Source: CBDHEY01 sp965262305 (lineage in GTDB: Bacteria > Pseudomonadota > Gammaproteobacteria > Pseudomonadales > Cellvibrionaceae). Taken from it: a stretch of 64,000 nt of DNA. The translations under genes were made by a program, and so were the position numbers. Shown in pieces: positions 27,620 to 35,368 of this stretch. Location of the stretch: the NCBI GenBank assembly GCA_965262305.1, contig CBDHEY010000002.1:868001-932000 (forward strand), written 5' to 3'. Each line of letters starts with the position of its first letter. Within the stretch, counting starts at the first letter, position 1. Under the pieces are notes generated by a model that did not search any database, was not told the DNA's origin, and worked only from the letters and a program-made list of their open reading frames with translations.

Positions 27620-28237
27620 ATGAATAGATATAACGATCAATACTATATTGTATTTAAGAGTTACGATGAAAATACTCTTTATCTAAGTGCTTTGCAAAAA
27701 AGCGCAGATAGAGATTATGGTTTTTATAAATTGGATTTAAATGATGAACCACTTTATTTTGAAAATGCTTACAAAGAGAAGGATAAAAAAAACGGAGTCT
27801 TGCGACCTATAAAATCTGCACACATGAATATGGGATATGTAGTTATTAATACGGAATTAAAAGAGCTTGTAGAACCTTTTGATATTGAAAATGTCCAGTT
27901 ATATCCTTCTATTATTATCGATGATAAAGAAGAATTTTATGAGGGGTATTGGTTAATTAATGTTTATAGGAATCTAGATTGTTTAGATTTTAATAGCTGC
28001 ATTATTGAAGATTATGATCCTCAAGACGATTTTCACGATATATTAAAATATAGTTTTTCGGAAAAAAAACTGGATTTGATACCTGAGGAAAAAAGGCTAA
28101 TTCTAGAGCCAGAAAAATCTGATATGGCTTACACGTTTTTTCACCAAAAAATTGTTGATATCTTTTTAGATTCAGGAGTTACTAATTTACGCTTCTTTAA
28201 AGTGTCTGATTGGGAAGCGGGAAAAGAGTTTCGGTAG
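27620..28237 (+). CDS. Imm11/DUF1629-like immunity protein 1
   Basis: This 205-residue acidic protein starts 3 bases after the nuclease stop. The central YWLINVYRNLDCLDFNSC and the C-terminal LRFFKVSDWEAG fit the Imm11/DUF1629 family (PF07791, named for MXAN_0049 of Myxococcus, which protects against a nuclease toxin). It has no signal peptide, as expected for protection against a cytoplasmic nuclease. Its 5' 101 bases (27653-27753) are identical to the third copy, and its 3' end nearly so. It is probably the cognate inhibitor of the AHH toxin because it is coupled to it. Confidence 0.72.
   Translation: MNRYNDQYYIVFKSYDENTLYLSALQKSADRDYGFYKLDLNDEPLYFENAYKEKDKKNGVLRPIKSAHMNMGYVVINTELKELVEPFDIENVQLYPSIIIDDKEEFYEGYWLINVYRNLDCLDFNSCIIEDYDPQDDFHDILKYSFSEKKLDLIPEEKRLILEPEKSDMAYTFFHQKIVDIFLDSGVTNLRFFKVSDWEAGKEFR
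27653..27753 (+). repeat. 101-bp exact repeat, copy 1 (in immunity gene 1)
   Basis: This is identical, base for base, to 28909-29009 in immunity gene 3. A second shared block near the gene ends (from 28133 and 29389, about 88 bases with about 3 differences) has the same 1256-base offset. The sequence between the two blocks has clearly diverged. Confidence 0.9.
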
Positions 28238-28248
28238 AGATTAACATA

Positions 28249-28866
28249 GTGAGTAAACATAACGATAAATATTATATTGTATTTGATTATTTTGATGATG
28301 ATACGCTTTACTTGACGCCACTTCAAAAAAGTGCAGATAGAGACTATGCGTTTTATAGGCTAGATGAAAATGATGAACCCCTATTTTTTGAGAATTCTTA
28401 TAAAGAAAAAGATAAAAGTAATGGATATGTCAGGCCTATCTTGGACGCTCATATGAGTATGACTGATGTGATATTAAGCAACCCGTTAAGAGAAAAAATT
28501 AAAGAGTTTGATATTGCTGGTACTCAGTTTTATCCGTCGGTTATTATTGATGATAATGATAAGTATCATGAAGGATATTGGTTGATTAATATTTATGAAC
28601 GTTTAGATTGCTTAGATTATGACAAATGCACTATTAAACGTTATGTGCCCGGGTCGGATTCGCATAAAGTTAAAAAGTATTTTTTATCTGAAACGGTATT
28701 GGATATGATTCCGGGAGAGCAAAGGCTTATATTTCGACCTGATAATACAGATATGGATTATACTTTTTTTCATGAAAAGATCGTCAATATTCTTAAAAAA
28801 TTTGATACGCATACATTACCGTTCTTTAAGGTCTCCGAATGGGAAGCGGGGATGCAATTCGAATAG
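28249..28866 (+). CDS. Imm11/DUF1629-like immunity protein 2
   Basis: This 205-residue paralog of the flanking genes shares SADRDYAFYRLDENDEPLFFENSYKEKDK, YWLINIYERLDCLDYDKC and LPFFKVSEWEAGMQF. GTG 28249 is preferred over an upstream GTG at 28210 because it aligns with the starts of copies 1 and 3 (M-x-x-x-ND-x-YYIVF). It is the most diverged of the three and lacks the identical end blocks, so it is either an older duplicate or specific for another toxin variant. It starts 11 bases after copy 1. Confidence 0.7.
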   Translation: MSKHNDKYYIVFDYFDDDTLYLTPLQKSADRDYAFYRLDENDEPLFFENSYKEKDKSNGYVRPILDAHMSMTDVILSNPLREKIKEFDIAGTQFYPSVIIDDNDKYHEGYWLINIYERLDCLDYDKCTIKRYVPGSDSHKVKKYFLSETVLDMIPGEQRLIFRPDNTDMDYTFFHEKIVNILKKFDTHTLPFFKVSEWEAGMQFE

Positions 28867-28875
28867 TTTTGGTAA

Positions 28876-29496
28876 ATGAGTAATTATAATGACCAATACT
28901 ATATCGTCTTTAAGAGTTACGATGAAAATACTCTTTATCTAAGTGCTTTGCAAAAAAGCGCAGATAGAGATTATGGTTTTTATAAATTGGATTTAAATGA
29001 TGAACCACTGTACTTCGAAAACATCTATAAGGAAGACGACAAAAAAAATAATGTAATCCATCATCTTTATCCTACTCATATGAATATGAATTATGTGATT
29101 GTTAATAAAGAAATAAGGGATAAAATACAATATTTTGATATTGAATATACTCAACTCTATCCTTCTGTAATTATTGATGATGATAATAAAAGTCATGAAG
29201 GTTACTGGTTGATTAATATTTATGATCGCTTAGATTGCTTAGATTTCGATAAATGTGAAATCGAGGACTACGATCCTACAGATCGAAAACATGAAATTAA
29301 TAAGTTTTATTTTTCCGATGTTTTGATGGATCAAATTCCCGAAGAAAAGCGTCTAATGATTAGACCAAAGAAAGATGATATGGGCTATACGTTTTTTCAC
29401 CAAAAAATTGTTGATATCTTTTTAGACTCTGGAGTCACTAATTTACGCTTCTTTAAAGTGTCTGATTGGGAAGCGGGGGTGGAGTTCGAAGGATGA
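28876..29496 (+). CDS. Imm11/DUF1629-like immunity protein 3
   Basis: This 206-residue paralog is identical to copy 1 over residues about 10-44 and nearly identical over the last 35 residues, but different in between (for example THMNMNYVIVNKEIRDKIQYF against AHMNMGYVVINTELKELVEPF). It keeps YWLINIYDRLDCLDFDKC and LRFFKVSDWEAG. It is the last gene of the T6SS effector cassette. Its stop is at once followed by an AT-rich hairpin (29497-29518). It may act as an orphan immunity gene against related toxins. Confidence 0.7.
   Translation: MSNYNDQYYIVFKSYDENTLYLSALQKSADRDYGFYKLDLNDEPLYFENIYKEDDKKNNVIHHLYPTHMNMNYVIVNKEIRDKIQYFDIEYTQLYPSVIIDDDNKSHEGYWLINIYDRLDCLDFDKCEIEDYDPTDRKHEINKFYFSDVLMDQIPEEKRLMIRPKKDDMGYTFFHQKIVDIFLDSGVTNLRFFKVSDWEAGVEFEG
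28909..29009 (+). repeat. 101-bp exact repeat, copy 2 (in immunity gene 3)
   Basis: This matches 27653-27753 exactly. The same offset as the 3' shared block shows that genes 1 and 3 are colinear over their length. Confidence 0.9.
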
Positions 29497-29593
29497 ATTT
29501 ACATCTATAAATGTAAATGTCATTATTGTTGGGTCTCAACTAATACATGTTAACAGTATTAATAAGTCTCGTTTAGTTTATCAATCTGCTTGC

Positions 29594-29619
29594 TGATATT
29601 TTTGTTGAAATATCAGTTT
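29594..29619 (+). terminator. Hairpin in the gap after the immunity genes
   Basis: TGATATTT (29594-29601), loop TTGTTG, AAATATCA (29608-29615), followed by GTTT. It is AT-rich and so a weak terminator. An additional hairpin ATTTACAT / ATGTAAAT lies at 29497-29518. Otherwise the 349-bp gap 29497-29845 shows no gene. Confidence 0.4.
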
Positions 29620-29845
29620 ATTCATTATATTGTCATTATTTTCAAATATTTTGTTTTCAAGGCTAGTTTTATACAGGGATTTGATAGCTGTTAATCATCG
29701 ATGAAGTCTAAGTTCGAATTTAGATTTATTTACCAGTTTTATTTGTTTTCACTTCTGTGTTGCTGCCTCGTTTTAATTCGTTTTTTCGATCTCGGATAAC
29801 GTTAATAAAAATAATCTCTTTAATAAATATCATTAGGAATCTAGT

Positions 29846-31666
29846 ATGGTTTTAGGAAAAAATATTATTCGCTCTAGTTACTTATTATTGCCTTTTATTT
29901 TTAGCGCTTGTGGAGGTGGGAGTTCCTCGGAATCTGATACTTCTGCTGAAAGCTCGTAGCTGCGTTTTCGGCGACTTTTGAATCTGTTTCGAGCGATGTC
30001 CGAAGCTTCGGGTCAAACTGTATACTATATCGTGCACAAGCCTACGGGACACAAGATGCAGGTGTGTGACGGACCTTTAGGTAAGCCTGTCACTAGTCGT
30101 CCAAATTCAAATGAGGGACCTTGTGTAAAGTGGGAGTTGGTTGAAAATGGTGAATACTTTCATATCCGCAGTGTGGACGCAGACAAGTTCATTAAACCAG
30201 ATACGGCGGAAGATGGATCTCTAATTTCTATTCAACCAACAACCTGGGTAGGAAATTGGACTCAATGGGCATTTTTCGATCGTGGTGATGGATATGGCCA
30301 CATAATCAACCGTGGTACTGGTAAACAAATATTTCTCCCAGCAAAACTAAGAGAAAATATCCAACTGAGACCAACCTCATGGTCGGGCGACTATACTCGA
30401 TGGGCTTTTGAATATGCCGGAACAATCGAGCCACCTCAAGAGACGTGGAATATTGTGATTGAAGGGGCGGAATCTGGATTAGTGTTTATTGACTATATTG
30501 GTGAGACTGTTTCTGAGTCTTTCGAAAGAGCAGGTGAATACGTCCTCAAACTTATGAACTTCCAGAAATATCACCTTCTAGTTTCTCTTTTTCTTTAGTG
30601 GAACAATTTGCGACCACGGATTGCGAATTTGTTAACGGAGAAAAATCTATTTCTAATGAAGAACTAATCGAAAATGAATTACTTCATTTCTTGTCGTGAA
30701 CTTATAGGTGGTGGTGATGGTATTTTCCTGGATCGTGTTGAGCTTGGCGATCCTGACGATGCCACTTTAGAAAGTAACGGTATTGCGGAGTTTAATGGTG
30801 ATCCACTTGGTCAAGCAGGTCAGTCCGAACCTTTAGATGGTGAAGTGACTTCGGGTGCTTTAATTAATGTGACTGGAGTTGGTGATGGTGGTAGCTTTAT
30901 TGTTGATTCGACGCAAGCTGGTGCGCAAAGATTGGTATTGAGCTATATATTAGGAGTTCCTGTTGATTTAGGGCTACTTGATATTCAAGTTAATGGTGAA
31001 AAAGTTGGAGAGTTTGTTGCCGTCAACAACTCTAATGATTGGGCGGCAGTGAGGCCTGGAAGTGCTCCAAGTACAGAATTTACACTTCCCGTGCCCTTGA
31101 AGGAGGGGGATGAAGTAAGAGTGATGTATGGGACAGCCTCTGATGCCTCTCCAAATCTTTTATTCCTTGATTTGTATGCCCCAAGTGAGCCACTTGTATT
31201 CGAATTAGGTGACCCAGATTCCGCCCGATTAGAGTCTAATGGTATTTCTGAATTCAACGAATCGGAAGCAGCTCAAACAGAATTGCTTGACGAAGAAATC
31301 ACAACTGGTGGTTTTGCGTTTAATTTAACTGGCTTCGGGGATGGTGTATCTTTTGTCGTTGACCAAGAAATTAGCAGTTACATTGCATTTGATTACCTTT
31401 TGGGACCTTTTGATTTTGGTTTTGATGAGGGTATAGCTGATATATTAGTTGCCGAAGAACCTAGCTTAAATAGCTCTGATGCTGTTTTGCTCCGTTCTGT
31501 ACCTTTGAGGGTAAATTCATCTGACTGGGAGACTGTTGACCCTAATCGGCCTGTAGGGACGCATCTTTTGTTGGGTCAACCAATAGCTGCTGGTTCCCGA
31601 ATTTATATTATGGTTAACCCGGATTATTTGAATACGTTTAACTTGTTACAGGCGCGAGTTAGATAG
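29846..31666 (+). pseudogene. Frame-disrupted lipoprotein gene with beta-trefoil domain
   Basis: ATG 29846 (AGGA upstream) encodes a lipoprotein signal with lipobox FSAC followed by GGGSSSES, but an in-frame TAG stops it at 29957. In another frame, AAFSATFESVSSD continues naturally to about 29990. The beta-trefoil RICIN-like domain (VYYIVHKPTG ... TRWAFEYAG) then reads in the first frame to about 30543. The second frame resumes (QTYELPEISPSS to about 30690), and the first frame returns (SCRELIGGGDGIFL) to TAG 31666. The C-terminal part has two repeats starting ELGDPD-A-LESNGI-EFN at about 30740 and 31203. The beta-trefoil domain is closely related to those of the DHOR proteins. It is either a decaying gene with paired indels or a set of sequencing errors. 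Confidence 0.75.
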
Positions 31667-31673
31667 ACCCTGC

Positions 31674-31706
31674 AAGGTTCTGGGAACTTCTTCCTGGAAC
31701 CTTTTT
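31674..31706 (+). terminator. Intrinsic terminator after the disrupted lipoprotein gene
   Basis: AAGGTTCTGGGAA (31674-31686), loop CTTC, TTCCTGGAACCTT (31691-31703) give a 13-bp stem with two G-T pairs, followed by T to 31706. The terminator is intact although the gene it ends is broken. Confidence 0.88.
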
Positions 31707-31860
31707 ACAATTTCTCTTCTTTTCGAATATTCCACGTTGAATACTCATGGCACGCCTTACAAATACCTAATTCATTTGATTGATGAAATATGGTCCCGTA
31801 TTGGCGCCTGATGATCTATAGTTATAAAACACACACCTACATTCAGGGTTTACCATATTC

Positions 31861-33024
31861 ATGCTTTCCAAGTTTTTTGGGCAAACAGATTCTTTGGAAT
31901 CTCCTGAATTAGTTCAGTTGAGACAAGAGAATGACCAATTAAGGAAGAGGGTTTCCGAACTCGAAGGGCTTCAGCATGAACAAAAGCGCGATATGGACGC
32001 ACATGTAAGGGTCGAGGAAGAGACACATGAAAGGCTTGATTTACTTTTTGGCAGCGCAGATTCAATAAATACGACCCACGAGTTAATTGTTTCTAACGCA
32101 GATCAGTTAGCAGCTGAAAAGAATAAGGTGTCAGAAAGCTGCTCGGCTTTCAATCAAATTGGCGCGATTCTAAATAATATTTCAAATCGATTGAATCATA
32201 TTGATTCGGAGTCAACCAAGACCTATGAAACGCTTGATGAGTTAAAAAATTCTGTTGAAGATATTAATAATTTTATTGCTCAGATTAAAGAGATAGCCGA
32301 TCAAACCAACTTATTGGCATTGAATGCGGCAATCGAAGCGGCTCGTGCCGGAGAGCAGGGACGTGGATTTGCTGTGGTGGCAGATGAAGTAAGGAACCTT
32401 GCTAAGAAGTCTACCGAGGCGAGTAATCATATTACGGATTTGATAAATAGTATTACTTTGAGTACTGGTCAAGTTCAGGAGGGAATCCAATCTATAGGCG
32501 CCGACTCTTCAGAGCTATCAGGTACAACAGATAATGTAGTTTCAGCTGTCGATACCATAACAACCGTATCGAAAGATATGCAGGTCATCATCGCCAGAGC
32601 ATCGAATCAGTCGATGTTACAAGCGGCTATTTTGAGTCATTTTGTATTCAAAACACGTATCTATTCTTTAACGAGTGGCCCTTTAAATTTTGAAGAGCGA
32701 CTAATCGAGTTAATTAAAGACCATGTCGGTTCCCGCATGGGTAAATGGTATTATTCCGAGAATACCCAAAGGGTTTTTGGCGGACTTAACTCATGGAAAA
32801 CATTGGAAGGGTTACTCTCTGATGTGCATTCACGAGCCTCCTGTGCACTTCAAGCTAAATTTGATAATCAGAGCGAACGCGAAATATTAGACCAAATTGG
32901 GAGTATGGAAGCTTCGAGTCGTCGTTTAGTGGATGAACTAATAAAACTGATTGATCAGGCGCATCACGTGGCTGAAGACATCAGTTACGATGAAGTTGGT
33001 GATGTGGATTCGGTTTTATTCTAA
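31861..33024 (+). CDS. Soluble chemoreceptor with degenerate CZB domain
   Basis: This 387-residue protein has no membrane segment. It has an N-terminal coiled coil (about 14-60), an MCP signalling domain with the conserved hairpin EIADQTNLLALNAAIEAARAGEQGRGFAVVADEVRNLA (about 145-181), and a C-terminal CZB (chemoreceptor zinc-binding) domain (about 255-370). CZB domains bind zinc through three His and one Cys and sense zinc or HOCl. Here H260 and H323 are kept, but the Cys of the C-x-x-G-K-W motif is Ser (S291 in GSRMGKWYY) and the first His of the HxxVH pair is Leu. The sensing chemistry is therefore probably altered. It lies between an intact terminator and a convergent gene, so it is monocistronic. 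Confidence 0.87.
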   Translation: MLSKFFGQTDSLESPELVQLRQENDQLRKRVSELEGLQHEQKRDMDAHVRVEEETHERLDLLFGSADSINTTHELIVSNADQLAAEKNKVSESCSAFNQIGAILNNISNRLNHIDSESTKTYETLDELKNSVEDINNFIAQIKEIADQTNLLALNAAIEAARAGEQGRGFAVVADEVRNLAKKSTEASNHITDLINSITLSTGQVQEGIQSIGADSSELSGTTDNVVSAVDTITTVSKDMQVIIARASNQSMLQAAILSHFVFKTRIYSLTSGPLNFEERLIELIKDHVGSRMGKWYYSENTQRVFGGLNSWKTLEGLLSDVHSRASCALQAKFDNQSEREILDQIGSMEASSRRLVDELIKLIDQAHHVAEDISYDEVGDVDSVLF

Positions 33025-33072
33025 GATATCAGACGCTTAGATATCGAAAAAACCGATTTACAATTCAGTTAT

Positions 33073-34047
33073 TCACTCAACACAGGTCACACACGAAACG
33101 AGTACATGCCTACCCGTGTGTTCGCTTCTAATGGGTCTAGGACGTTTATCTCTAAGACTCATGCTTTTATATAAAACGTTTTCCTTTAGTATTGTTTTCC
33201 GTTCGTGTTCTGCGGGATACATATGGGTATTTAACCCGCCTTGAGCAATAAATGTGTTGGTATCTAATAAAATTGTGTGAGCGTGTAATAGCTCATGAAG
33301 TAAAGCATCTGCAGGCGAAGCGACACAAAAAGGTTTTTTTATATCGCATTTATCATAAAATTTAAGTTTGGCTCCAGAACGTGGATCGAAATAGAGCACA
33401 ACCTCATCAACATTCAGCCTAGAACCAGATATATTTGTTTGAAACGTATGTGGTGCATAGACCAGTTTCCAGTCTTGTTTGTCTAATGCGGTTAATAGGC
33501 CCGCCGCTTCTTTATGAACAGAATAATAATCCGCAAGTTCCTTTATGTCAGCGAAAATAGATTCTGGTTCTGTGCCATTAGCTCTAAAATGATTCAGCAA
33601 TATCCGCTCAAGTCTAATACTTTCAGTTTCATCTACGGGAATATGCAAGCTGCTTCCTTGTTCAAAATGAGTGCTCGCCTTGGCTGGCGTTTCATGGTGT
33701 TCCGAGCTAAATAAGTGTAGCGTTTGTTTCGTTTTACTTTTTTCTGCTAGCAGCGGTTCTGAAGCTAAGTTAAATGCAAGAAACATAATGGGCAAAAGTT
33801 TGCGACGACGACAATGAGTTTGTTTTGTAGTTTCGTCACGTTGATCCTCCTTTAGGAGAATGTTATTTTTTTTAGCGAAATGGGTTAGTTTTCGAAAGTA
33901 TTCTGGATGCGTTCGTTTGAGATCTGGTGCGTGAATATAATGTCGTTTCCCTCCAATTACACATGAATGTATTGGATGAACTTCTTCGGCATTGTAACCG
34001 AACTGCTCATGACAGATTTCACTCCAGCGATCCAGAGTTGTTCGCAT
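33073..34047 (-). CDS. Putative M91-like zinc metalloprotease, possible effector
   Basis: This protein of about 324 residues (ATG 34047 chosen because AGGGA lies 8 bases upstream; an earlier ATG at 34071 lacks this). The motif LLHELLHAH (HELLH at about 251-255) followed by EHERKTILKENVLY fits the pattern of peptidase M91 (PF14891, NleD-type: HExxH, then a downstream Glu and a TEN-like motif). Residues 80-105 contain CRRRKLLPIMFLAFNLASEPLLAE, which looks like an internal signal or membrane segment preceded by an 80-residue N-terminal domain I do not recognise. No immunity-like gene is adjacent. Family members are effectors that cut host proteins, so a eukaryotic target is possible, but this is inference. 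Confidence 0.55.
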   Translation of the reverse strand: MRTTLDRWSEICHEQFGYNAEEVHPIHSCVIGGKRHYIHAPDLKRTHPEYFRKLTHFAKKNNILLKEDQRDETTKQTHCRRRKLLPIMFLAFNLASEPLLAEKSKTKQTLHLFSSEHHETPAKASTHFEQGSSLHIPVDETESIRLERILLNHFRANGTEPESIFADIKELADYYSVHKEAAGLLTALDKQDWKLVYAPHTFQTNISGSRLNVDEVVLYFDPRSGAKLKFYDKCDIKKPFCVASPADALLHELLHAHTILLDTNTFIAQGGLNTHMYPAEHERKTILKENVLYKSMSLRDKRPRPIRSEHTGRHVLVSCVTCVE

Positions 34048-34071
34048 AGAAATTTCCCTAAAAATTTGCAC

Positions 34072-34434
34072 GTCAACATTAACATTAGCATGTCAGATTT
34101 AATTGCATAGGAGTATTTTGTTATATATTTGGATGAATTAATAAAGCAGTGAAATTTGGGATTGCTGTATTGAAAGCTTGCAAAGCTTTAAAAATATCAG
34201 CAGGAAATGATGTTGGGAAACGTATAAAAAGTTAGTTTTAAAAACTTTCAGATATAGGAACCTTTGATTAACCTCGAATGACTTCTCGGCTTTAGCGTCA
34301 TGCCTCGTTCTATTCCCTGTGTTCCGCAGTCGTGCGTGAATCTAAAACATATTTAGGTGAGGCGCACTTTGTAGTTAAGGGCCGTAGCCCGTCAACTGGT
34401 CCTGCGTTACCCTACTTACCTGTATCATTGAGGT
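34072..34434. other. Intergenic region without recognised feature
   Basis: This is 363 bp between the metalloprotease start and the end of the leftward T6SS/TPR operon. It should hold the promoter of the metalloprotease gene (right part on the minus strand) and the operon's end. A short GGGC-TACG-GCCC hairpin lies near 34380-34393. I see no coding sequence, attC site or tRNA. Confidence 0.4.
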
Positions 34435-34713
34435 TTAGTTCTCAATTTTATCATCGAGAACATGAGTTTCAATGTTGCTAAATTCTTTCGGGGATAACGG
34501 GCGAACGGGATCAAATAGATCGCCGAACAAACTGTGCAGAACTAGCCTTTGTTCACGTGCTTTTTCTTGTTTAGTATCTTGCCAAGGAACAACATAAAGT
34601 ATTTTGGGGAGTTCGGTATTACCCTTAATAACTGTTGTTTTAAGTTCAATTTTGTCTTCTGCAAAGAGTGAACATGGACTAATCAATATTAGTATTAACA
34701 ATATTTTCTTCAT
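34435..34713 (-). CDS. Small exported protein of unknown function
   Basis: This 92-residue protein has a clear signal peptide MKKILLILILISPCSLFAED and a mature part of about 73 residues (DKIELKTTVIKGNTELPKILYVVPWQ, LFGDLFDPVRPLSPKEF). I do not recognise the family. It is 4 bases from the TPR lipoprotein upstream, so it is the last gene of the same leftward operon and probably acts in the periplasm with the TPR proteins. Confidence 0.75.
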   Translation of the reverse strand: MKKILLILILISPCSLFAEDKIELKTTVIKGNTELPKILYVVPWQDTKQEKAREQRLVLHSLFGDLFDPVRPLSPKEFSNIETHVLDDKIEN

Positions 34714-34717
34714 TAAA

Positions 34718-35368
34718 TTATTCTCTATCTAAAGAATATTTAAGTTGATCAACCCAATCTTTTACTGAATCATCATCGGGGTTGAGTTCTAAATAGGATA
34801 AGTATGAAAGGTATGCAGCTCGTATATCTTGAAAATAAATATCGTTTAGCAATGCCAAGTTATAGTGAGCACTGGAAAACGATTTGTCTAACTGAATAGC
34901 TTGTTTATAGTGTTTTTTTGCCACTTGAAAGTTTTTCTTTTCTACTTCGATTAATCCTAATAGGTTATAAAGAGACGCCTGATTCTTATCAATGTTTTTC
35001 GCGAGTGACGTGAATTCTTCCGCGAGTTGTAGGTCATTATTTTTAAAATGAGTCACTGCAAGATTGAACGAAATTCCAAAGTGATTTGGGTATTTTTTAT
35101 AGAGTTTATTTAAAGAGTACTCGGCATTGTCTAATCGATCCGAATTTAATGCCGTTATTGCATTGTCATAAAGCACTTGATCAGGTTCTGGCAGGCTACT
35201 TTTAGCTTTGGTTTCTCCTGTAGTTTTAACTGGTTCTGATTTGGCCTCTTGGCTTGGAGACGTAGAGCAAGCGTTTATCAATATTATTAGTATTGATAAG
35301 GTAGCAACGAATATAGATCTGCCTGTGATTTTAAATTTTATCTCTTTAGTGAGATTCAATATATGCAT
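34718..35368 (-). CDS. TPR lipoprotein
   Basis: This 216-residue protein has an N-terminal hydrophobic segment SIFVATLSILIILINAC with a lipobox Cys near residue 34, a Ser/Lys-rich linker, and about four TPR motifs (residues 65-205, for example AITALNSDRLDNAEYSLNKLYKKYPN, YNLLGLIEVEKKNFQVAKKHYKQAIQLDKSFSSAHYNLALL). It is predicted to be a periplasm-facing outer- or inner-membrane lipoprotein. It overlaps the 942-residue TPR gene by 23 bp, so the two are translationally coupled. The function is unknown; a scaffold role is likely. Confidence 0.85.
   Translation of the reverse strand: MHILNLTKEIKFKITGRSIFVATLSILIILINACSTSPSQEAKSEPVKTTGETKAKSSLPEPDQVLYDNAITALNSDRLDNAEYSLNKLYKKYPNHFGISFNLAVTHFKNNDLQLAEEFTSLAKNIDKNQASLYNLLGLIEVEKKNFQVAKKHYKQAIQLDKSFSSAHYNLALLNDIYFQDIRAAYLSYLSYLELNPDDDSVKDWVDQLKYSLDRE

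Noticed and set aside
28210..28248. Upstream GTG start for immunity gene 2
   Set aside because: It would add 13 residues not present in copies 1 and 3 and lies within the end of copy 1; GTG 28249 aligns with the others.
34200..34434. Possible integron attC or mobile-element remnant before the TPR operon end
   Set aside because: No paired core sites with GTTRRRY, no integrase and no terminal repeats could be found.
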